A stretch of DNA of 22,405 nt. Source: Hemicentrotus pulcherrimus (taxonomy: Eukaryota; Echinodermata; Echinoidea; Camarodonta; Strongylocentrotidae). The stretch is taken from the NCBI GenBank assembly GCA_003118195.1, contig BEXV01000410.1:188664-211068 (forward strand), read 5' to 3'. The first letter of the stretch is position 1. The number at the start of each line of letters is the position of its first letter. Below are positions 16,501-22,405 of this stretch, piece after piece. The position numbers and the translations under genes are program-made. The notes below the pieces were generated by a model. It had not been told where the DNA came from and did not search any database. It saw only the letters and a program-made list of their open reading frames with translations.

Positions 16501-19500
16501 TAAGATATGGCTTGGAACAATATACTATTTTGTTTACAAAATCCTTGTCTAAAATAACTGTTTATTTGCATACCCTCTTTTCTACCTCCTTGCCTTACCC
16601 AGGCTGCTGGCGTAGCCCCTACCAGAGCGTATCACTCTGCCACCTTCTTCCGCAAAGAACTCTATGTATTTGGTGGTGTGTACCCTAACCCCGACCCCCA
16701 GCCTGATGGTTGCAGTAACGATGTTGTCATCTTCAATCCAGGTAATCCAGCAATGCCTTCCGATAAAACTGCAAACATTTTGGCCATCATTGTTGGGTCA
16801 TCTATCGATAGAAGAATGTCACTTCAGGGCTTGTACAATTAAAATTACAGCAACATGGGATTTGGAAAGCAAAATATATAAGGTTTCATACCCAGGATAT
16901 TCTAGCAATATATTAAAAAGGGATTGATGATTTTATATTCTGCAGATACATGTAGGACACTTTTCTTTAATCAGGAGGATAGAGCTTTGTTAACAAGTAT
17001 CTTTGCCTGGCTGCAAAGTGCAGCATCCCTTAGTGCTGTACGTGAGAAGATTAGAGATTGATTGTAATTTTAAAGAAAATTGATAAAGATTATGAACAAG
17101 TTCAACTGTGTGAGTGCCATGAACGTTTCATCCGTTAGTAATTTTGTCTGGCGAAGTGGTTGTTGGATGTATTTCAACCAAATTTTCACAATTACTTCTC
17201 TTTTCCCCCCCTAGAATCTGAGAGTTGGTATAAGCCGGTCACCATGGGGACCAAACCAAAACCAAGATCAGGGTAAGTCTAGCACAATTGGCATTCCATA
17301 CAAAATCATATATGAACCACACTCATAATTTTTATACTTTTAGAATTTTTATACTCTAACCATGTTCTTTAATTTTGTGAAACGTCTTCATGCATATGGG
17401 CAATTCAGCAATAATGGATCCATTAGAAACAGAAACAGAATCTATTAAAAACAAACAGAAATAAAAGGAAATTCACCTACCTGCTCCTTTGCTTCATATG
17501 ACATCAATTTAAAATTAAATTTTTATGTTGCTTTTGCTGTAGAAACATGCCCCTATTTTTTAATCTAACCAGTTGACTTGAAAAATAGTAAGGTTCTTCA
17601 TTAATTTGTTTAGGTGATACATATTAACGACCAAGTAATATGGTGACGATATAGCTACATTTGTCTATGACTTTTTTTCCAGCCATTCTGCTACTCTCCT
17701 TGGGGATCAAGTGGTTATCTTTGGAGGTTGGGATGCTCCTGTTTGCTACAATGATCTTCATGTATTGGACCTATGTGAGTAGCTTTGATATATGATGTGA
17801 TATACAGTCAAACCTGTCTATAGCGACCACCCAAGGGAAACACAAAAAATGGCCTTTGTAGACAGGTGGTCTTTGTAGACAGGTGGTCACTAAAGCAGGT
17901 TTGACTGTATGATATAGTGTCATACCGTTCCACTATAGTGACCATATATATTGTTTGTAGATGTCCAGCAATATTCATTGTGTACAAATACAATATTAAT
18001 GAAATCTAATTGTAATTTTTAAAGTCTAGGCACCTTGTAGGTGTCAGGTCTTGTGGATAAGTCAGCATAATGGGGATCTCATGGTATTTATTTTAAATCC
18101 CGTCGTAGCACTGAATGCTTGATAATTGCCTGGCTTAATTAAGTCGGGGTAATAGTATTTTGTGTAAGTGCTATGAATAATATTTGTATAGAAGCTGCAC
18201 TGTATAAACAAGAATAATTCTATGAACTCACAAGTTTTGCATTAAACAATCCTTCATGTTTATTTTCATCTCAGTATAGAGTTATGGCATCGACATATGA
18301 CATCCTATTTCATCACGTTTCAGTATATATGCATACAAACTTCACAAATCAATGTTCCCTCTTGCAGGTCTAATGGAATTCACTTCCCCCAAGATGATAG
18401 GGACACCACCCTCTCCAAGAAGGTAAATATATTTGATAACCCCTCCATTCAGATAAGTAATAGAAGGGTGCTAGTTTGTATTATATTCCACATACTAACA
18501 ATCTCGCTCTACGATTGGTCAAAAGGAAAAATCATGTGATGAAACTGAAAGATAATTTTGCTCATCAATCACCCTGCAGTATTTGGGGTTTTGCTGATCT
18601 TTCAAATTAATAGCTTTGATCCATAAAGTAACAAAGGGCATTATCACTATTTGGAGTATATCCGAAATGAAAGTGTGTTGCACTGTGTACTATCTTGGAT
18701 AAAAGTGGGTTGCACTGTGTACTATCTAATCCAAAAGCGCACTAAAATAGGCGTAAATAAGCGTGGCAATACAGATTTTCCTTCAAAAGTATATAGAAAG
18801 CAAGAAAAACTATGACCGCTTGCTTGTGATTTCCACTGTATATTAGACTGCATGTTTATTACCATTTTTTTTTTAAATAGTTTTTTAATCGTATTGTTAT
18901 GGAAATAAGCGGCCTGGCATAAAATGTAAAGTAAATTATACAGGCAGCTCCTGCAGATCAAAGCATAAAAGCAGAATTGACAAATGATGTGCATTGTCTT
19001 CCTTTTCTTTACAGTTGGCATGCCTCCATTGCTTTACCTGGTAATAAAGTCCTCATCCACGGAGGATACAATGGAAATGTAGCTCTCTCTGATACATTCA
19101 TCTTTCACCTCGGTGAGTAGCACATCTAAAGTCGACTCTCATCCGTTAGCGTAACCATGGCAATTATCATACATGCATGGTGGTGATCCATCGATCTCTA
19201 ATCATCTGACTGGTGATCATTGCTGATTCTAAATGTAGATAGTTATCAACATTTTAAGAGAAGTGTTAACTTTGATGTAAAAAGGATTGGAAAATTTGAT
19301 ACTGATTCACAGACATAACTTATATACCGGTACTTAAAATATAAGGAAATATTTATTCACCATAATACAACATCATTTTTGCATGCTCACAGTTTTTTTT
19401 CTTCTTCAAATTGAGTATGGAAGTGTATGTTGGTTCATATAGAACTAATCATTTCAAGATAAATTTATTGGCATATTTCAACCAACAGATGATCAAATTT

Positions 19501-19928
19501 TGCAATGCGAACTAGATTTTATCAGTTTATGTCATGAGTAATTTTAACAGGATGCAAGCAAAGTTACATACTACAGTTCACCAAATGATGAACCATTTGA
19601 AGCAGACATGATAAACAATTCATTTATATGGGAATGATTCTATAGAAAAATTCAAGATTGTTTGATTAAATTTCCTGGCTTTTTTGTTCTCCTTCAAGAT
19701 ACCTTTACTTGGAGCGAGGTGAAGCTGCACTCACGTGTACCGATCGGAATCAGAGCAGGTCATGCAATCACCAGTTACCATAGTAACAAGACCACATCAA
19801 TAGACGACAAGGAAAACATGCACATGGCGGAGTCCCTCGCTATTTTCGGCGGGGGTGATAACGAGGACAATTTCTTTGGGGATCTAATACCCTTCAGCTG
19901 GACATACTCAAATTTCCTAGATTTTTAG
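12346..19928 (+). CDS. Kelch-repeat protein with unrecognised N-terminal domain (628 aa, complete)
   Basis: Exons: 12346-12452, 13374-13532, 13916-14309, 14781-15027, 15506-15625, 16102-16289, 16603-16741, 17215-17272, 17683-17774, 18368-18422, 19015-19112, 19699-19928. All junctions are GT-AG with matching phases; 1887 nt gives 628 residues plus TAG. The ATG has an in-frame TGA four codons upstream. Residues ~17-125 form a probably beta-rich domain I do not recognise, 126-220 an acidic repeat-bearing segment, 221-302 a basic proline/serine-rich segment with KKRKMK, and 303-628 six kelch blades. Blades 1-5 are closest in style to Rab9-effector/KLHDC-type kelch proteins without BTB, which usually act as protein-interaction platforms. 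Orthology is not claimed. The C-terminus (after IFGGGDNEDNFFGDL) lacks the usual closing strand, so the last exon or a further exon may differ from this model. Confidence 0.85.
12890..13057. mobile_element. ~168-bp MITE-like element with CAGGGCCCC ends
   Basis: Inverted ends ATCAGGGCCCCGTCTTACAA (from 12890) and, from the right, ATCAGGGCCCCCGTCTTACA, differing by one inserted C. The interior has a GCGATCGATCGC palindrome. No coding capacity and no clear target duplication. It sits in kelch intron 1 (12453-13373), whose remainder is AT-rich with an ACATGTACATGT motif near 13131. Confidence 0.8.
13533..13915 (+). other. Kelch intron 2
   Basis: AT-rich GT-AG intron with no recognised repeat or conserved frame. 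Confidence 0.6.
13916..14309 (+). CDS. Kelch gene exon 3: end of N-domain and acidic repeat
   Basis: Residues 89-220. It completes the N-terminal domain, then turns to Gln/Glu-rich sequence (AKQETDQKAKQEEIMMESSQ) and five exact VTDSQPEAE units (residues 148-192), followed by ILCSMTTLSSPFIERSMKEA. Acceptor CACCCAATTCAG; donor CAG|GTATT, phase 0. Confidence 0.85.
14091..14225 (+). repeat. Coding minisatellite, five 27-bp units (VTDSQPEAE)
   Basis: Five tandem copies of a 27-bp unit starting GTCACAGACTCACAACC, differing only at synonymous positions (CCT/CCA, TCA/TCG). The unit length is a multiple of three, so copy-number change keeps the kelch frame. Confidence 0.95.
14349..14419. repeat. AT-rich microsatellite (TATATACATATATATATT units)
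   Basis: Three near-identical ~24-bp blocks of alternating TA with spaced C and TTT, about 40 bases downstream of the exon 3 donor. The rest of this intron (14310-14780) has no other feature. Confidence 0.9.
14781..15027 (+). CDS. Kelch gene exon 4: basic Ser/Pro-rich segment with NLS-like motifs
   Basis: Residues 221-303. HSASKKRKMKHGENN and SSRKRQSSRQRPSPT look like monopartite or bipartite nuclear localisation signals; KRPQTPGRKKEND adds another basic cluster. Several SP/TP dipeptides (RPSPT, MSSPL, RPQTP) are possible proline-directed kinase sites. Acceptor ACCCCGCAG; donor G|GTATAG, phase 1. A nuclear location is inferred only. Confidence 0.82.
15028..16101 (+). other. Kelch introns 4 and 5 (interrupted by exon 15506-15625)
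   Basis: No assigned repeat. A CAGGGCCCCATGG ... CTACCCTG stretch at 15722-15768 has 5-6 bp inverted ends and may be a tiny hAT-like remnant. The 89-codon minus frame at 15160-15429 shows no domain. Confidence 0.5.
15506..16289 (+). CDS. Kelch gene exons 5-6: blades 1-2 (15506-15625 and 16102-16289)
   Basis: Residues 303-405. Blade 1: PSPRWGHTLCDV with LLIGGQG. Blade 2: PSRMGHTATFNPELNSVFVF then GGSKNLRWFNDMHILDL and MKWSLVE, a textbook kelch unit with GG, Tyr/Trp-spacing and closing W. Junctions: CTTCTTCAG acceptor and ACAG|GTAAT donor; CTTCTCAG acceptor and GAG|GTAAG donor. Confidence 0.92.
16290..17682 (+). other. Kelch introns 6, 7 and 8 (interrupted by exons 16603-16741 and 17215-17272)
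   Basis: AT-rich GT-AG introns with pyrimidine-rich acceptors. No repeat family, RNA gene or conserved frame recognised. Confidence 0.55.
16603..17774 (+). CDS. Kelch gene exons 7-9: blades 3-4 (16603-16741, 17215-17272, 17683-17774)
   Basis: Residues 406-502. Blade 3: PTRAYHSATFFRKELYVFGG with a Pro/Asp-rich loop (NPDPQPDGCSND) and ESESWYKP. Blade 4: PRSGHSATLLGDQVVIFGGW then NDLHVLDL. The 58-nt middle exon was placed by its CCCCCCCTAG acceptor, GG|GTAAGT donor and phase. Confidence 0.92.
17802..17910. mobile_element. 109-bp palindromic MITE with TA-type ends
   Basis: Ends ATACAGTCAAACCTG (17802-17816) and CAGGTTTGACTGTAT (17896-17910) are perfect inverted repeats; an inner GACCACC/GGTGGTC pair continues the symmetry. 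The interior contains TTTGTAGACAGGTGGTC twice in tandem (17-bp period). Starting and ending in TA suits a Tc1/mariner-like origin. Located in kelch intron 9 (17775-18367). Confidence 0.85.
18368..19928 (+). CDS. Kelch gene exons 10-12: blades 5-6 and stop (18368-18422, 19015-19112, 19699-19928)
   Basis: Residues 502-628. The 55-nt exon 10 (LMEFTSPKMIGTPPSPR) joins exon 11 to give PSPRSWHASIALPGNKVLIH and GGYNGNVALSDTFIFHL (blade 5). Exon 12 carries FTWSEVKLHSR, then blade 6 (RAGHAITSYHS, a polar insert with DDKENMHMAE, LAIFGGG), ending SNFLDF at TAG 19926-19928. Blade 6 is atypical at its end, so the final residues are the least certain part. Confidence 0.82.
18675..18727. repeat. Short tandem duplication, 32-bp period
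   Basis: GTTGCACTGTGTACTATCT occurs at 18677-18695 and again 32 bases later, in kelch intron 10 (18423-19014). Otherwise that intron is AT-rich and unremarkable. Confidence 0.8.
19113..19698 (+). other. Kelch intron 11
   Basis: AT-rich GT-AG intron with a weak acceptor (TCTCCTTCAAG). No repeat or coding signal recognised. Confidence 0.55.
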
Positions 19929-20370
19929 AAATTGACAAAACAATCTGGAGTATTTGACCATAATTTCTTGTTCTTTCTTTCTATTTTGATCATCAGAAAT
20001 GCTGTTTTCTTTCACAAGTATTTTTCTCTTTTTTGTTGTCTTCTTTGTCACATTCCAATATTTGTTTTCCATCTTCAATTTCTCTTAAGAATTATCAACT
20101 TTTCCTTTTTCTATTTTTTGTTTTTCTATTCTTATTGTATTCTCTATTGTTGCTGTTTCATATATTTGTTTATATATATCTCTTGTTGATCAGTCCTTCA
20201 GTTTGGGGTTTTTGTTTGTTTTTCATAGAAATGGACCCTCTTCCATGATTCTATCTAGTATAGATGGTGGAGTAAAACCTTAACTTTTAAAATGGTACAT
20301 AAAAGATCACTGTTAATTCAAGAATTTTGAGTACCGTGATCTGCATACTCAGGCGATGACTTGGATTAGC

Positions 20371-20680
20371 ATACCTGCCAACACTTCCGAATTATCAGGA
20401 ATATTAAGATTTTCTGGATTTTTCGGACCTAACAATTCTGAATATTCTAATTTCCTGTTAACCACACTAAGCTCGGTTTATCATGTGCCACGATTTGAGA
20501 GTTCACATACTGCATGATCGAGCAGCAAAATTGTATTCCCTTTTCGTACAAATTTACCGCATATTGCCAATTGCACTGCCGCTGCAATGGCAAACGCCTG
20601 TTAAAGGTTCAGATTTCTTATTTCTGAAGGCATACCATGCTAGAAATTCCTAATTCTCATTTTCAAATGTTGGCAGGTAT
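20371..20680. mobile_element. ~310-bp hAT-like MITE with ATACCTGCCAACA ends
   Basis: ATACCTGCCAACA (20371-20383) is repeated inverted as TGTTGGCAGGTAT (20668-20680), with looser symmetry inside (GAATTATCAGGAA / TTCCTAATTCTC). Flanking octamers GGATTAGC (20363-20370) and GGATTGGG (20681-20688) agree at 6 of 8 positions, as an aged 8-bp target duplication would. It lies in the presumed 3' UTR of the kelch gene. Confidence 0.75.
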
Positions 20681-21710
20681 GGATTGGGTTATGAGGTGGT
20701 ATTGTTAGAAATCCTTTGATGCTATATGGGCAAGTGTGTCTTATTTACCTCATTATGTTGTAAATTTTTTTTTGTAAAGCATTATGTGATATGTATATAT
20801 CTACCATGATTAGATAATGAATGAATATCTTTTTAACAAAGGATGCAAGAAATATGATTGTGTGGTTGTATTTAATGAACTTGGAAAACTCCAAACCCTT
20901 TCCTTTGAATATCCAACAGACTGGGTACCGGTAGTTGAGGATTAGTGCCTTACTCGAGGATTGGGCCTTACCTAAGAGCAGCGATGCCCCGCTTTTAGTT
21001 TCAATCATACATCCTGTTTAAAGACATCTTTGTTCCAAAATTGCATGCAGTGCTCCAATGCACAAGCATGGTAAAACAGTAATTACTACACGTTGCTTTT
21101 GTATATCATTATTTTGATGTGGTATTTGTTCGAGAATATGTTTGGTCACTTAGGGTTAGTAGTGTATATTTTTCAACCATATTAGACAAGAAAATTTATA
21201 AAAAATTAAAAGTGAATTCATTTGATTTATTTATCACTATAAAAAAAAAAATCTAAATGAGCACCAATGAACAAAAAGGTAACATCACTGATGGAAAATT
21301 CAATTTTCAATTACCTCATGAGGAGTGAACTACCGTAATTTAAAAAAAAATTATTCTCATTGAATTTCTCATGAATTGGCCTTAATTTAATTTGGTTAAA
21401 ATATGTTATGTTTGAATGCATATCTCTTTGTTTCTGTAGTGTATTATGTGTCACATCTGTATTCTAAGCATCAGTAGTGTTTGCAGTTAATGGTGCATCA
21501 ATTTATGCATGTATTTATGAAGGTGAAAATCAGATTAAGCATAAAAAGTCACTGTTATAGTTGTACATAATGTATTATGGTTACTCACACTTTATTGTAC
21601 TATATTTGTCCCTTGATGTTTTTCTTTGTATGATTTTTAGGGAAATTGTCTAGCAACTAGACAAGTTAATGTGGGTTTCTTCTGTAAATGTGGTTGGGGT
21701 GTTGATGAGT

Positions 21711-21716
21711 AATAAA
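21711..21716 (+). terminator. AATAAA polyadenylation signal
   Basis: Canonical hexamer in GAGTAATAAAGTGAC, with a TGTGTGCTCATTTT-type GU/U-rich stretch 30-40 bases downstream. It is the best candidate for the kelch transcript end. Confidence 0.45.
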
Positions 21717-21970
21717 GTGACAGATTCAAAATAACAACAATCATACTGTGTGCTCATTTTATTTGATACTTAACTTCCTCAATTAAGCTATAATGGATAA
21801 GTGTAGTTAAGTGAATGAATTATTCTTTTCCTTCATTAATTCACCTTTGGGTTTTCTTCTACCTTCCTAACTTTCTTTCCTCGTGTGTTGTACATATTCA
21901 AGAAAGTGTACAAGATGGGGAATTGAAGTTCCGAATATATCCGTTGCAGATTTTAAGATGGTGATCATGA

Positions 21971-22250
21971 AAGGGTATAGTTCAGCTTTTTTGTGAAAAA
22001 AATTGAAATATTTGAATTGCCTAATATCCTCGAAATGAATGTCTCTAAATCCCATGAGATCGGTCATTACTCAATCTGACACCCACATGGGGGCAAATTA
22101 AATACAAATTCGAAAAAATGCTACTTTTTGGCAAAAATGGCAAGGGTATAGTTCAACTTTTTTGTGAAAAAATGGTAAATATTCGAAATGCCTAATATCC
22201 TCACAATGAATGTCTCTATATCCCATGAGATCAGTCATACAATCAACCTC
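21971..22250. repeat. Diverged tandem duplication, 171-bp period
   Basis: About 110 bases from AAGGGTATAGTTCAGC (21971) recur at 22142 with scattered differences; both contain CCTAATATCCTC, AATGAATGTCTCT and TCCCATGAGATC. The 60 bases between are unrelated. The interval 21741-21970 is AT-rich with nothing recognised. Confidence 0.8.
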
Positions 22251-22280
22251 AAGCATAAAGTATCACCCAGCGCATTAATT

Positions 22281-22405
22281 GGCGTACGCAGGATTTTTTC
22301 AAGGGGGGGGGGTTTTAACATTTTAAAATCGGGGCCAAAAATTTCGCAACGACTCAGCCAGCTGCTGAATAGGGTGGGGGGGGGGGGAAAGGGGAATTTT
22401 TTTTT
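22281..22405. repeat. G-run repeat fragment at window edge
   Basis: GGCGTACGCAGGATTTTTTC followed by runs of 10 Gs (22303-22312) and 12 Gs (22376-22387). It looks like the end of a dispersed G-rich repeat that continues off the edge. Homopolymer lengths may be inexact. Confidence 0.55.

Larger units (their letters stand above)
19929..21740 (+). other. Probable 3' UTR of the kelch gene
   Basis: After the TAG there is T-rich, then generally AT-rich, sequence without conserved frames, containing the MITE at 20371-20680. Its right limit is set by the AATAAA at 21711; no earlier strong polyadenylation hexamer stood out. An unseen further gene cannot be excluded. Confidence 0.4.

Noticed and set aside
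19932..20248. Phe/Leu/Tyr-rich plus-strand frames resembling membrane peptides
   Set aside because: They come from a T-rich tract after the kelch stop codon; composition alone explains them.
22142..22405. Remains of a coding gene at the right edge
   Set aside because: No frame longer than chance; tandem duplication and G-runs explain the sequence.

Overview
The window is animal nuclear DNA: AT-rich, intron-dense, with two multi-exon protein genes head to head and many short inverted-repeat transposon remnants. Short elements beginning CAGGGCCCCGTCTTAC and ATACCTGCCAACA, ACATGTACATGT motifs, and GGAC-tailed arrays of ~150 bp monomers suggest a marine invertebrate deuterostome, most likely an echinoderm of sea-urchin type. 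That placement rests on remembered familiarity, not a search.

Left half, minus strand (10701 down to 552, running off the left edge): 12 exons of a DHX57-type DEAH/RHA RNA helicase. Splicing all 12 gives exactly 886 codons with every intron phase matching. In order they encode an RG/GGR-rich N-terminus, SYQPKA repeats, a UBA-like domain, an RWD-like domain interrupted by a CCCH zinc finger, and helicase motifs I (GSTGCGKT), II (DEVH) and III (SAT). The second RecA lobe, HA2 and OB regions lie outside the window.

Middle (10702-12345): about 1.6 kb between the two start codons, with a cluster of AGATCT/CTAGATCTAG palindromes and a perfect ATTGCGCAAT palindrome. It is the candidate shared bidirectional promoter.

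Right half, plus strand (12346-19928): 12 exons that splice into a complete 628-residue protein. It has an unrecognised probably beta-rich N-terminal domain, an acidic segment with five exact 9-residue repeats (VTDSQPEAE), a basic KKRKMK/RKR segment, and six kelch blades. A 3' UTR probably runs to an AATAAA at 21711. The last ~650 bases hold a diverged 171-bp-period duplication and G-rich repeat ends.

The least ordinary observations are: two decayed tandem copies of the helicase DEVH-box exon in the intron downstream of it, both with GG in place of the GT donor; G-quadruplex-type runs on the sense strand of the helicase introns; a ~950 bp element whose ~150 bp monomers each carry a nuclear-receptor DR1-like motif; and the kelch protein's N-terminal half. 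I found no prokaryote-style system, CRISPR array, intact transposase or viral gene. No functional link between the two genes is visible beyond their shared upstream region.
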